In this document: in pieces, positions 1 through 10,565 of the stretch
Numbering within the stretch: the stretch's first letter is position 1
Layout of the letters: each line of letters opens with the position of its first letter
Position numbers and translations under genes: made by a program
Assembly (NCBI GenBank): GCA_900660155.1
Contig: CABFPE010000882.1
Location: forward strand, 111,345-144,069
Length of the DNA stretch: 32,725 nucleotides
Direction: 5' to 3'
Source of the DNA: Hofstenia miamia
Lineage: Eukaryota > Xenacoelomorpha > Acoela > Hofsteniidae
The notes under the pieces: model-generated
The model's database searches: none
Told to the model about the DNA's origin: nothing
What the model saw: the letters and a program-made list of their open reading frames with translations, nothing else

Positions 1-35
1 TATATATATATTATATATATATAATATAATTATAT
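1..35. repeat. TA dinucleotide tract
   Basis: Nearly pure TA repeat at the left edge of the window, running into AT-rich sequence just before the MIOS start. It probably lies in an upstream intron or intergenic region. Confidence 0.8.
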
Positions 36-70
36 GTATTATTAATTTATAGTTATTAAATTACCATTTT

Positions 71-83
71 ATAATTTTAGTTG
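71..83 (+). promoter_or_regulatory. Splice acceptor immediately before MIOS start (cis or trans)
   Basis: An ATAATTTTAG acceptor ends at 80 and the first ATG is at 84, leaving three bases of leader. PWP2 has the same layout. Either there is an untranslated exon upstream outside the window, or this is a spliced-leader acceptor. The sequence alone does not decide. Confidence 0.5.
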
Positions 84-1439
84 ATGGAGAGCCGATCAAC
101 ATGGCTGGGTTATTCCCATGGTAGCTTAGCTTGTTTTAGTACTGCGCTAGGACTAAGAATTTATGAAGAATCAGATGATGGCAGTTTAGTTGAAACGAAC
201 TCACCTGCTATACGTGGAAATGATTGCTTGGCTTTGGAATGGGCACCTGATAATAACCTCTTGCTTTTAATTTCAATCAATTCCAAACTGCAACTGGCGA
301 GTTTTCAAAATGGAAAACTTTCTCAATTCCCTTTAAAGGATTTGCCAAGGCAGATTTCTACTGGTTTCCTTCATCATAATAATTTTAAGTATTTCGCATA
401 TGGGTACTATCCTAAAGATTCAGGAATAACTGTCATGGATTATGAGAGATTTTGTCCTATTACCAGTTGTTTCCATAATATAAATATTCAATCCATGTGT
501 TGGACTCCAGATACCGAATCAAATTTTGTCGTAGGTTACTCAAATGGTCTTTCTATTTTTGATATTAACAGTAACCAGAAAATCGCAACAACGAGTACTA
601 ATACAATATATGGATTATGCATGCATAGCACGTATTTAGCCTGCTTTTGCGCTAAGGAAATCCGAGTTTACGATACACGCAATTTCGAAAAAGTTGTTTG
701 GTCTCAAGAAGGCTCCAATGACGTTTTTCGTTTGGCTTGGAAACCTTTGCGACAAAGTAGTCCTGGTATTTTGGGAACACTGAGACAAATAGAAGGAGTT
801 GGACTTCTTGATTTTAGTAATGCTGCTAGAATTACAGATGATGCTGAATTGCTTCCTCTAGAAAGATCTTTACCAATTCACGGCGCACTTTCCGGATTCG
901 CATGGCATCCTTATTCTGATAATACCTTCTTCACTTGTAATGATGGAATGCCGAATAGCGTAAAGTATGGTGAACGTCCAACTGTTTGTCTAAGTGGCCA
1001 TTCCGCCTTTGCTCGTTCCATTAGTTCAGAAGTCAAGTTCTTAGAGAAGTGTGACATGGATGACATTTCTGAAGTTATGTATGACCGTGTACTTAAGCAT
1101 TATGGTTTGGGTACTTTAGAAGAAACGCTAAAGACGTTAGATGCCAACAAAATCGAATTGATTCAACACTGGAACCGTTTGTATGGCATGCGTAATTCAT
1201 TAGTTACTGAAAGGTGTCTTGCTTCCAAAGGTTATCAACCGGGCAAAATGCAACTGCCTGGGGTTGTTTCTATAATGCTGCAAAAAGAGTTTACTTCTAC
1301 TTTAGAAGATCTTTCCCCTGTGCCTATCATAGAACGCCGTAAATTTTGTCATTCGGTACGTGTAGAGGCGTTAGTGCTGTGTGGTTGGAAATGGGAATCC
1401 AAACCATTTTCTGCTCTTGTAAATATTTCAAATGAAAGG
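84..1439 (+). CDS. MIOS: MIOS homologue (GATOR2 subunit), exon 1
   Basis: MIOS is a subunit of GATOR2, which relieves GATOR1 inhibition of Rag GTPases and so signals amino-acid sufficiency to TORC1 at the lysosome. This exon encodes residues 1-452: an N-terminal WD40 propeller (about residues 1-330) followed by the start of an alpha-solenoid. Family landmarks are WLGYSHG near the start, SMCWTPD, IRVYDTRNFEK, FAWHPYSDN, and LVLCGWKWE near the end. I use the ATG at 84, since the in-frame TTG at 81 is part of the acceptor context. The exon ends in phase 0 after an AGG codon at the donor GTAAAT. The four exons give about 795 codons (human about 875). The 1.36 kb uninterrupted exon shows low intron density. 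Identification rests on shared order of motifs along all exons. Confidence 0.9.
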
Positions 1440-2692
1440 GTAAATTATTTTTCAATTTTAATTGTACAAATTTCATTCATAATTCAGTCTAGAATGTTGG
1501 GGATTGTCGCTGACTGATTTTATGTTTTATGACGTTTTGATTCTCTAGTTTATTAAGCTCATATATTTATTTACTATTTTTTGACAGGTGTATATGTATG
1601 TTGTTCTTCTAAAATTCGCTAGACTAATTATAGTAGCAGAGAATATTTGTCTCTTGATTTTTTAAGAATGGAATGAAATATAAAAGTTCAGTGTATGAAA
1701 ACAATAATATACCTCTAAAACATATGTTCATATTTGCTTTAAGGTAATATATTTATAATTTACAGAACAATGCAGCGTTGTAAACAAAGTGAGGAACATG
1801 GATATTCCGCCATGTCACTTGTCCTCAATCAAAGACGTCTATGCGCCAATTCCTTTAATCTGAAATACTGTTTACTTGAACAAAAACGATTTTTCGATGA
1901 CACTTTTGCATGAGTTTTATTTAAGTTTCAGCTATTCCCTAGTTAAGCAGTGGTTTCTTCATTACCCATTACAACATAGTACGCTGTCTATGCTTAATAC
2001 TGAGTCGCGATGTCCCCGAAGTAAAGTGATTTACTCTGCTCAAAATTCTTACCTATTGTGATTCTTGAATAACATAGAAATAATTTTAAGCAAAAGTGAA
2101 AAAAATTGCGACATCATTTTATGATGATTTCAAGAATTTACACTATATTTCAATTATAAGATAAGATACATTTAATTGAAAACTGAAAGACATCTGGTTG
2201 ACAAATGATTTATAAATTAGACGTGAGTAGAAATCGATGCGGAACTATTCTGAGTTTGTAATCTGTTGAAAACGTTTTTAGACAAGTAGTATAAGATGAT
2301 TGAAACAAAGATATCGGAAATAGTCGTTGTCGAAAAGAAAACATTTAGAACAAATTATAGACATAGCAGTACTAAAAGACAGAAATATATACCGTAAAGA
2401 GAAATATAAGATAGACACGTAAATATAGGAAGGTGGTTGAGGAAATAGAGCGATTGTTGAAACTGAAGATATTTGACCTCGTCACAATAGTACTTGAAGC
2501 TCTAGGCGCAGTAAGGTAATTGAAAGAGTTTGTATTGCCAAGGTGAACCTGGACTGTACTACAGAAGGTAACATTGTTATGAATCGGTAGAGAGAGTCTT
2601 AAGGAAGGCTCTCTGATTGCCTGAAAATTTTTTGAGCTAAGAGGCACACCGACGTCCAATTTTAAGGCCGAGATAATAATAATATATTTTAG
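1440..2692 (+). other. MIOS intron 1
   Basis: Donor GTAAAT at 1440, acceptor ATTTTAG ending 2692. AT-rich. It contains a 47-codon open stretch at 1770-1913 that starts just after a TTTACAG acceptor-like site and matches nothing I know. The distal third is a decayed reverse-transcriptase relic, listed separately. Confidence 0.8.
2250..2660 (+). pseudogene. Decayed C-terminal tail of a retrotransposon reverse-transcriptase ORF
   Basis: Translating the + strand in shifting frames gives a degraded but recognisable tail seen at the C-terminus of many non-LTR-type reverse-transcriptase ORFs: SEIVVVEKK, then IIDIAVLKD, then EIERLLKLKIFDLVTIVLEA followed by LGAV, then VLQKVTLL and RESLRKAL. Several stops and frame changes lie between these blocks. 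The RT core is absent, so this is a truncated relic. The exact clade (R2-, I- or CR1-like) cannot be settled from the tail. An open antisense frame over the same bases is a shadow. Confidence 0.55.
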
Positions 2693-2953
2693 AACTATAC
2701 TCGTTCAGCAACGTTGTCTATATTTTCTGGGGAAATTCGTCATGCACTAACGACATTAGAAAATGCGAAGAATTCGTCCGAACTAGAACCATATATTATG
2801 GCCCTTTCTGGATATCATCGAGATAATGAAGTTTGGCGAGAACGATGTCGTTCAGCCAAAATTTCAGATCCCTATTTGAAGGCAGCATTTCAGTTTTTGA
2901 CTAGACAGCCAGATGAAGATATACTTAATTGTGATATGCTTTTGGATGATAAG
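2693..2953 (+). CDS. MIOS: MIOS homologue, exon 2
   Basis: Encodes residues 453-539 of the MIOS homologue, phase 0 at both ends. It continues the alpha-solenoid with RSATLSIFSGEIRHALTTLE, IMALSGYHRDNEVWRERC and DPYLKAAFQFLT, which match the order of the vertebrate protein. The acceptor is the ATTTTAG ending at 2692; the first codons (NYTRSATL) keep the alignment with exon 1 without a gap. The donor is AAG/GTTTTT at 2954. Confidence 0.9.
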
Positions 2954-3104
2954 GTTTTTTATTTTAATTTTTTTCGGGTTTTAATCAATATCGGAATTGA
3001 TAAATCATAAATTATAGAAACAGCTTATAAATTTGAATATATTCTGTTATATTTTAAAATATTTCAAATTATATTCTTTTTTGTGGATGTAATTACATAT
3101 TTAG

Positions 3105-3549
3105 ATCGCATATGCTTGCAAATTTCTTGAAGATGATAAACTGCTAAAATATTTACATCAACAACAAAATTACCACATTAAACATGGTCTCCTTGATGGG
3201 CTTCTCCTAACTGGGCTTACAAAGGATGGCTTAGATTTGCTGCAATCTTACTTAGACAGAACGGGGGATGTACAAACAGTTGCATTCTCTGTGATTCATG
3301 GTGTTGGTAGTTCCAAAGATTCACGTGTGCGTAATTGGTTGAATGCCTACACTGATATTCTCGATACTTGGCGCTTGTGGGAACATCGCTGCTTATTCGA
3401 CAGCTTTAGTCATTCTTTGATTTCAGTAAAAAATGAATGTCAAATATCAGTTGTGTGCCATTTCTGTAAAGAGTCCATTTGCAGACCATCCGCTCCAAAG
3501 TTTTTCCGCAAAGCGCCTGCACGCATTAAGCCTAATGCTTGTCCCAGTT
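3105..3549 (+). CDS. MIOS: MIOS homologue, exon 3
   Basis: Encodes residues 540-687 plus the first base of a split codon. It contains IAYACKFLEDD, the strongly conserved stretch LLLTGLTKDGLDLLQSYLDR followed by TGDVQT, and WRLWEHRCLFD. The C-terminal zinc-binding region begins here: VVCHFCK supplies a Cys pair at about residues 657 and 660, and CPSC the next pair (685, and 688 across the splice). The donor TT/GTAAGT at 3550 splits a TGT codon that the far acceptor at 13004 completes. Exons 2 and 3 are only 151 bases apart, whereas the next intron is 9.5 kb. Confidence 0.9.
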
Positions 3550-4379
3550 GTAAGTTTTTGCAAACATTTTTTCATCCTCTTTATAATTATTTTGCAACTG
3601 TAAAATTTTCCGACCTTTGTTACACAAATATAATTTTAAGGAAATAAAACCAAAGGCTCGGCTCGTGCATGCAAAATTTAGGCAATCAAATATTTTTTTG
3701 TGTAACCAAAATAGTGTAAATTATAAACCATTAAAAATTTATTTATAAAGGAAAACCCAGAGACAATTTTTCGCAGAAATTTATCTGTAATATTATTATA
3801 GAAATAAGTTAAATAAAATTGCTAATGATTTCTGTAGTTTTTTCTCCTCTAATCGGTTATTCTTACAATGGAATTAATTCAATGTGAAGCAATGAGCGGA
3901 CTGCTTGCTTTGTTAGCTAAATCTTCGCGCGATGAATTGAACAAAACGGATGTAATTTTATTGTTTGAGCGAGCATAGGTACAGCATTAAGGTAGTTACT
4001 TGTTGTGGCGCAATCATTCAATTATTTTTAAAGCAAATCGTAATAAATTATTTCCTAATTCAATTCATATTATTACTTGATTCTTGAATAATTTACGATT
4101 TGCACATTTAGATCTAGAACATACTAATATATTTAGTATGTCCTTGATTTGTACAGCTGTAAATTTATGCAAATACAAATATTAAAAAATTATTGGGTAA
4201 GCACTGCTTGTCTCTCTTACACACAGGAGCCGCCTATGAATAAAACTCTTTCTGGTCGATTGTATTTATTTTCTTACTTAAATATCACTTCTTTTATTAG
4301 TATCATATAATTTTAAAGCTTTGCAAAATGACCCATCCGCTTTCTTATTTTTAAACCTGTATTCTATTTTTAAATTGAA
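3550..4379 (+). other. MIOS intron 3, proximal part
   Basis: AT-rich intron sequence before the hAT insertion. The only coding-like item is a 36-codon open frame at 3868-3978, listed separately. The whole intron runs from 3550 to 13004. Confidence 0.7.
3868..3978 (+). CDS. Small unassigned open frame inside MIOS intron 3
   Basis: A 36-codon frame with ATG, GAA, TTA at the start and TAG at the end. The peptide has even, protein-like composition: CEAMSGLLALLAKSSRDELN and TDVILLFERA read like part of a helical (HEAT/ARM-like) protein. A pyrimidine-rich stretch (TTTTCTCCTCT) precedes it. It could be a relic exon, a captured exon or chance. I do not recognise it. Confidence 0.25.
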   Translation: MELIQCEAMSGLLALLAKSSRDELNKTDVILLFERA

Positions 4380-4387
4380 CTAATACC
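4380..4387. repeat. hAT target-site duplication, left copy
   Basis: CTAATACC directly before the left inverted end of the hAT element. It is repeated exactly at 6848-6855. Confidence 0.9.
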
Positions 4388-6847
4388 TAGAGGTGGGCGC
4401 CGCCGACAGCCGACGACTATCGGCGCACAGTGCCAATATTGTCGGCGGCGCAGCCGGCTGAAAGTTCCAATTATAGGATTGAACTGTCATATAGTATCCC
4501 ATATCAGTCGTAGTTTACGTAACCGTATATGATACAATCCCCATTAGCAAAACTAGTGAAAACACGCATGCAAGCAATCTAGTTATATGAAACTTAAAAC
4601 ATGATTACATTTCAAAACTAAAAGACAAGAAATAGTAGAAAACCAAAAACACCAAAACCCAAAACACAAATCCATGTGACGGCGTTCTTCACATAGTCAT
4701 AGTTTTCGTGCACATAAATGAGGTGCTTGAAATTAGACATGCCAAGCTGGCTTCTTCAGCTTGTGATCGTTAAACCTGCAGAACTCAAGACTCTTTAAAT
4801 GGAGGCGGGTGTTGCAGGGATGCATAGTAAACATCGAGCTAGCTTGGCCATTAGAGGAAACTGCTTACGGTATGTTCTCCACCATGTTAGAGAGTCCATT
4901 AGAAAATCCTTTGGTGAAAGACGAAATTGCATAAATGTTTGCACTTCAATTTCGACAGCAGCACTGAGTTGCACGTTTTCACCGGCAGCCGAATATTTAT
5001 GAATCAAGTTCATTTTTTCCTGCAATTTAATCTTTTTCCTTGGTGACAGACCGAGCTCTTTACCACTTCCAAAAAAAACGAGGCAGCTGTCAACTTCTTG
5101 CTGCGGAGAAAGTCCTGAATGCTTCGCAAAGATCGAGTAGAGATGTCAAGAAGTGCGGCGGCGCTGTGTAACCTCAGTGACGGTAAGCGATTATCCCAGT
5201 TACGTATCATTAGTCCTTTGAGCTTCTCAACAATGCTGCTGTCATCAGACTTTATTACTGCTTCTGAAAATTTCTCCAAAATCGTTATCAGATAGCCAAA
5301 TCACAGATTTCCTTCTCACTCAATATCATATCATGCTTCTTCATTTTTTCAAGCAAACGAACAATACTAGGAAGGTTGATTTTTATACTTTTCAGCATAC
5401 GTAAACTTGAACTCCACCTGGTAGGAATTTCTTGCTTGAGAGTAGTGTTTCGTCGAGATTTTCTTCGTCGTCTGCACAAATCGGAAACTGGGCATCCAAC
5501 TGAAGTTCTTCGTCCACTCCGTTCAACGTTTCAAGTACAGACCCTTCCTCTTGATTCTCTTGTAACTCTTTTCCGCGATAAATTAGAGCAGTAATGATGG
5601 CCTTGCACTGCGTGAACAGACTCTTCGCTTCATCGCATGATTTGATGCCGTCAGCCATGACCAAATTGTGAATACCATGCTCGTCGCACCCTACCCGTAT
5701 ATGTTCTGAAAGTTGTTCAAACTTGACATTGTTGGACGCATTATTGGTGACCCAAATCTTGCATTTGTCTGCCAACGCATAATCAGCCAAGGTACTAGCA
5801 ACATCTTCAGAGATTGCCTCACCCGTATGCGGATGAGCAAAATAATTACAATCGAGCTATATTTGCTTCATATTAAAATTCTCGGTAAGATAGGGGTAAG
5901 TGTAACTGATATAACTTCGTCTTTTATATGAGTCAGTCCAGCAATCAAGCGTTCCAGCACCAAACAAATTTTCATTGGAGTTTAACTGCGTTGTAATAGC
6001 GGCTTTCATCTTTAAGTATATGACATCGCCAAACCTTGCAAGACTTCGACGAGAAGGCAACTGTTTATCAAGGTATTTATCAAAAAAATCACGAAAGCCT
6101 TTTTTCTCAACGGTATAAAAAGACAAGCAGTCTTTGGCAAGAAACAAGAAAATATCTCTCGAAATTATTTCGTTAGATTTCAGCAGCTTATCTTGATGTG
6201 AAACATTAAACCACGACTTCAGTGAAGCCATGCCTCGACCATTATCCGATGTCGAAGCACTATCATTTATGCCGTGTGATTTGCTTAAGTGAGACTTCAA
6301 CTGCCAGTCGAACTTTTGCTACTATAAAATTTAACATGCTTGCATTCAGGATTGTCCTTTTTAGCATCACTGTCGAAACAAGGTTTGCAATATACTTTTT
6401 CAATGTTAATGCTTTTTCCATCAGTCGCTGTCAATTGTCCAAAATATTTCCGTGCTACACTTGCATGAGGGTTGGAACTGCGACTATCAACTGCAACGTG
6501 TAGATCCTTGAACATATTCATCCACACAAATGAACAAGAGCAAAATGAAAAATGAATGTTTTATTGTTGTTTCTAACTCACTTTCTAAAGGCAAAAGAAA
6601 CCCTCCTATTGAACGCAGGGAAAAATAACTAATCAATTTCAAAGTCGCCACCACATCAAAGATAAGGGATTATAAATTAACGCTATCCCTTTCTTTCTCA
6701 AACGTGCTCTCAACAACGATTATTGAAGGCACATTCGTGAATTTATTGACAAAGCTTTCAATTGGCTGAGCTGTCTAAAAACTCCGGCGGCTGGCTGACC
6801 CAAAATTAGTCAGTGGCAGTGGCTCAGCCGGCCAGCGCCCAGCTCTA
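4388..6847 (-). mobile_element. hAT DNA transposon, 2.46 kb, defective
   Basis: The left end begins TAGAGGTGGGCG; the right end, read inward on the other strand, begins TAGAGCTGGGCG. A perfect 8-bp duplication (CTAATACC) flanks the element, which is the hAT signature. The subterminal regions are GC-rich and repeat CCGGC/GCCGG-type motifs at both ends, the kind of place hAT transposase binds. The single transposase on the minus strand is broken. The element lies inside MIOS intron 3. Confidence 0.92.
4640..6527 (-). pseudogene. hAT transposase (BED-finger type), broken by stops and frameshifts
   Basis: Read on the minus strand from 6527, the parts appear in order. First comes a BED zinc finger: YFGQL, YCKPC, then SHLSKSHG in another frame near 6300. 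Next is the first catalytic block, DCWTDSYKRRSYISYTYPYL. The second block reads WVTNNASNNVKF, where an Asp is expected in place of the second Asn. A middle region with a DEHGIHNL-like stretch follows, then the C-terminal dimerisation block LTWWRTYRKQFPLMAKLARC. At 4797 an in-frame TAA stands where a conserved Glu codon is expected, and the same frame reads on as RVLSSAGL and QLGMSNF. At least three frame changes separate the blocks. The element cannot encode an active enzyme. Confidence 0.85.
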
Positions 6848-6855
6848 CTAATACC
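6848..6855. repeat. hAT target-site duplication, right copy
   Basis: CTAATACC immediately after the right end; an exact copy of 4380-4387. Confidence 0.9.
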
Positions 6856-7118
6856 TTAATGAGGAATTTACTTTGTGATTGTAAACATTCAGAGCATTCA
6901 AACTCCATGCCAATTTTTTGCGAAAATTGATTTTTAAGCATTGTTTTCATTTGATATCAAGAAATTTTGGCACTTATTAAAATGAAAAATATTTGAATGA
7001 TAGTGCTTATGCAAATAGGTACTTGGAATTCGTCTTGATTGAAAAATTCATTTTGAACACTAATTCAGATTTGGTTTTAAAAACATCAGTTGTTCTTTAT
7101 GTTTCGGAGATAAACTTA
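6856..7118. other. Intron sequence, nothing recognised
   Basis: AT-rich MIOS intron 3 sequence between the hAT element and the minus-strand coding-like region. I see no gene, repeat or site here that I can support. Confidence 0.6.
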
Positions 7119-8014
7119 CTTGTTCGTCTGACACTCTTTTAATGCTTCCTTAGATTGTAATTGTTCTGTTTCGCTGGTGGCGGCTTTTACTGCAAGTCCA
7201 GAAAATCTATTTATATTGTTATTTCAAAATTGCAACATGTTACAAATTCCTTGACTTTCATTGACTTAAAGTTCATTTTCTACATCTGTTTTTTGTAATA
7301 CATCACCATCAGCGGAACTGTCCCGTTTAGCCTGCGGGCAATTCCCTCAGCCATAGTTGTTATTTTTTTGCTAGTGTTTTAGTCATAACGTTAGGGCGAC
7401 TTTGAGTAAAGTTCGAATTTCTCTCATTTGGAATGCTATAGATTTGATCTATATAGTCTCTTGATATGTGTCTTTGACGTTCACACATCAAGGGCCTTTA
7501 TATTTCGGGTTCAATGTGTGGATGTCCAATACCTTTGCTTAGTACTATACCCTATTCTTGAATTCATTGGTCTCGTATGATTGCTCCAAATTGATCAAGT
7601 CCTGCAGAAGGCTCACCACCCCCGGCTGAGTAATAGTTTTTGCATTGTTTTGTCCATTTTTCCCAATTTCAGTGACAATTAGTGTAAATATAAGATTGTG
7701 TTGGTCCGTAAATGACTTTTCAAATGCGTTGCTGTAACTATCACATATTTTAACAAGTGCTTCGCAATGATTACAAATAGGCCAATGATTAGGAAATTCT
7801 TGCCAATATCGTGATTTCAACGGCCAACGAGACTTATTAATATGAATACATTGCTCTGTCATTTCTACAACAGCAGACTTTTAAAAGTAAGCACTTTTGT
7901 AAATAATGTAATTCTGGCTGCCCAGCGTGTGAGTAGCCGAATTTTGCTGTATCGGTATTTGATCGTTATATGAAATTAAGGGAGTGCCACACAATGGGCT
8001 TTTACGCTAGGTTA
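7119..8014 (-). pseudogene. Unassigned minus-strand gene or relic nested in MIOS intron 3
   Basis: Protein-like segments on the minus strand fall in an exon-like order. The first follows a TTTTAACCTAG acceptor near 8010 and reads RKSPLCGTPLISYNDQIPIQ. It continues in the same frame, through one TAA near 7881, into a 105-codon open frame (7862-7545) with RWPLKSRYWQEFPNHWPICN followed by HCEALVKICDSY. A phase-0 junction at about 7557 could join a second segment after CACTAG near 7376, which has one TGA and then CPQAKRDSSADGDVLQKT. A third (about 7207-7119) reads KAATSETEQLQSKEALKECQ followed by TNK, and ends in an AA/GTAAGT donor. Composition is protein-like throughout, but two internal stops suggest a pseudogene. 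I recognise no family. Confidence 0.35.
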
Positions 8015-8422
8015 AAACACTTAAGTTAAATGCACTCCGTGTAGCATCTGTTCCGGCGCGAGATAATTGTATTTTATTTAATATCGCACGTAAATACCCA
8101 TTTTAAGGCATTCTACAAATTACATTATGTAGTTGAAGGATAAATTTTACTATTTGCTGAAAAGATTACTCAATATATAGAATACACTGAATAAACATCG
8201 TTTGATAAGATGATTTCTACTGCTAATTTATATCCTCCTGTACATAAAGAGAATTCTTCCAACATTTAAGTTTGTAATAAATGAAAGTTATGTATGAATG
8301 TACTGACAAACTCTGCAAGAAACATTTTTAATTTGTAAAGACACTCATATTAAAACTTTTATTAAATTTTTAAGAAAGCTATATGTATATATGAATAAAT
8401 ATACCTTTTTATATATACATAC
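8015..8422. other. Intron sequence, nothing recognised
   Basis: AT-rich, with a short GC-richer patch (GGCGCGAG near 8055). It is upstream of the minus-strand coding-like region, so the patch could be part of a lost promoter, but no motif supports that. Confidence 0.5.
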
Positions 8423-8657
8423 TGTAACATAATCCAATCATGTGTGGTCAAGTTGAGAAAAATAGAGGAAAGAACTAAGACTGAACTTTGAAATAAATAT
8501 TAATTGTACAACACATGATTATGATTAGTTAATGGTTTGTAAAATTATAATGCAGTATTTTCATATTAATGAATTTGGCAGTATATTTGACAAACGGTGA
8601 AAGGCCGAAGTCGCAAATGCTAATTAATGCTGACGTGCGTAATCGGCAGACGAAGGA
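8423..8657 (+). repeat. Direct repeat (LTR-like), left copy
   Basis: Starts TGTAACATAATCC and ends near CAGACGAAGGA. It contains the ATG at 8569 of the first open frame, so the coding region appears to start within the repeat. Confidence 0.75.
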
Positions 8658-10548
8658 ACGAATAATGGTCAAGCCGAAAATAGCCATAGACATGTACTAC
8701 CAAGTAAAGACAATACTTGGAATGACAGAGTATCTAGAGGAGTTCGGAAATCTGTATATAAAGTGCAGCATGAATCAGACGCCAGAGCACTTGAAAAATA
8801 TCATGGATGTGTGGAAAGAGATGAAAACGGAAAAACCAGTACATGAAGAATGGCCTATGATTGATATAAGGTCACCCATAAAAACCTATCATAAAAAGGG
8901 GAAGATGGCATTACTGGAGATTAGAAAAGCATACGAAATGGACTCAAAACGGAATTTTAGAAATATGATTTTCGAGGAGATTAATGCACCGCATATACGT
9001 GCAAGAACGTCGATATGGATACTCAGTATAGCATTGACGAACAATAAGAAATTGCTTCTGCAGATAAGGCGAAAAGAGAGAAAGGCCATGGTGAAGAACA
9101 AATGATATGAGATAGCTATAGCACCGATACCAGTAAACATAAAACAATGGTTATTACAGTATGTGGATATACTATCATTATCACCAACTAAGAAAGTACA
9201 ACAAAAGTTCGAGAAATACTACACATGATTGTTAACGCAGCAACATATGCTGGGCAGACCAAGTATTGTAGAACTTGCCAACAAACAGGAATATGTCCTG
9301 CTGAGATAGACATATTAAACGATGAAGCGAAAAAGTTTATGTGGGGAGCGACGTCGAATACAAAATTGAGAGCACTGAAACAGCAACTGTGGATGACAAC
9401 TCGTAACCTAATAAGAAGAGAAAGTGCCAGTACATTAGAGACAATCCAAGAGATAGCAGCAAAAGAAATAAACAAAACAATCACGCATGACATGAAGAAG
9501 TACATTAGAGAATATCCGCAATGTGCTTACACTAAGATAATTAAGAAATCAGAGATCATGTGAAAGGAAGGAGAAAATAGACCTATAGAAATTATAGAGA
9601 TGGTCAGCAAGTCGCAAGAAGAAATGAAAATGGAAAAGTTATTGCTACAGTCAAACGCAATTGCACTAACCCCGAACACACAATGAGAAATAGATAAAGT
9701 CAATTTGGAAAAGTGGGGCGAAAAGGAGCCGAGTGAGATATCTTGGGTCAATACAGACGATGAACGTCTCCTGGTAGAGATAACTGTACAAAGAAGCAGA
9801 AAGAATTGTAAGAGACGAAAGATATAAGAAGTCAAAAGAAATACTGGTCAGAAATGACAATAAAGAGAGGATATATATTGAAGGAACAGTAACGCCATAT
9901 GATTTATACTGCGATGGAGAAGGGGTACACAAACAAATAAAGAAGGTGAGGAATGAAATCAAAAAACGAAGTACACAAACGGTGATGTTATTTTCAGGAA
10001 TAAATGATATAGTATGGGGTGAATTATGGAGTCCTCAGTACAGATACTATGATGTTATGAGAAGAGTGGAAATTATAACAATGATATGATTAGGAAAGAA
10101 TGATCCCGATCAAATAACGCGAGAAGAGGTGAAAAATAACATAAGTGCATTCTATGATTAGGCGTCTATATCTAAATCATTGAGGTCGACATACGAATTC
10201 TTTTATCCCAATACAACAGTACGCCCTGAACTGGCACATACGAGCAGAGTAGATGCCATGATGACGCTCATGATAGCGATTAAAGGCTTGAAACTGTATG
10301 AAAAATATTATGAGGAGTTCAGTGGCAAACTAAACGAACTGAGGAGCATGTGGACGATTTCAAATAAGTTGAAAAATCCTATGTTTCTAAGGCATAAGAA
10401 AATGGTGACAACAGAGAAGGAAGTCGTGCTTAAGCTAATGAAAGACGAGAAGTTCGAGAAAACAGAGTGGGAGATGCAAGATGCTAACACTATGATAAAA
10501 CAGGCTGTCGAGATGGTCCATGGAGAAAGAGTCGTGATCCTTAATTAG
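8569..10548 (+). pseudogene. Unrecognised roughly 660-codon coding region of the LTR-like element, decayed
   Basis: Three long open stretches and linking segments can be followed along the + strand. The first (8569-9105) has NGERPKSQMLINADVRN and KTILGMTEYLEEFGNLYIKC; after a TGA it continues in frame to 9228. A frame change then leads to 9225-9563, with a CRTCQQTGICPAEID Cys cluster. After another frame change near 9780, frame 1 resumes to 10548 with TPYDLYCDGEG, FSGINDIVWGELWSPQYRYY and STYEFFYPNTTVRPELAHTS, interrupted by TGA at about 10087 and TAG at about 10159. The protein is rich in Lys, Glu, Met and Ile, and ends about 18 bases before the second direct repeat. I do not recognise it as Gag or Pol. 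A captured cellular or viral gene, or a highly diverged Gag, are possibilities. Confidence 0.5.
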
Positions 10549-10565
10549 CTATGCTGGAGGGGGAG

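Noticed and set aside
81..83. TTG as the MIOS start codon
   Set aside because: A standard ATG follows at 84, and 81-83 is the short leader after the acceptor.
1440..1517. Read-through of MIOS exon 1 to the stop at 1517
   Set aside because: GTAAAT donor at 1440 and the match of exon 2 to the next part of the protein show this is intron.
2372..2659. 95-codon minus-strand open frame in MIOS intron 1
   Set aside because: The opposite strand carries the reverse-transcriptase relic; the antisense frame is a shadow.
4795..6503. Plus-strand open frames across the hAT element
   Set aside because: They overlap the minus-strand transposase blocks and show no family features.
8889..9505. Several minus-strand open frames over the LTR-like element
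   Set aside because: The + strand is purine-rich and carries the better frames; the minus ones are hydrophobic shadows.
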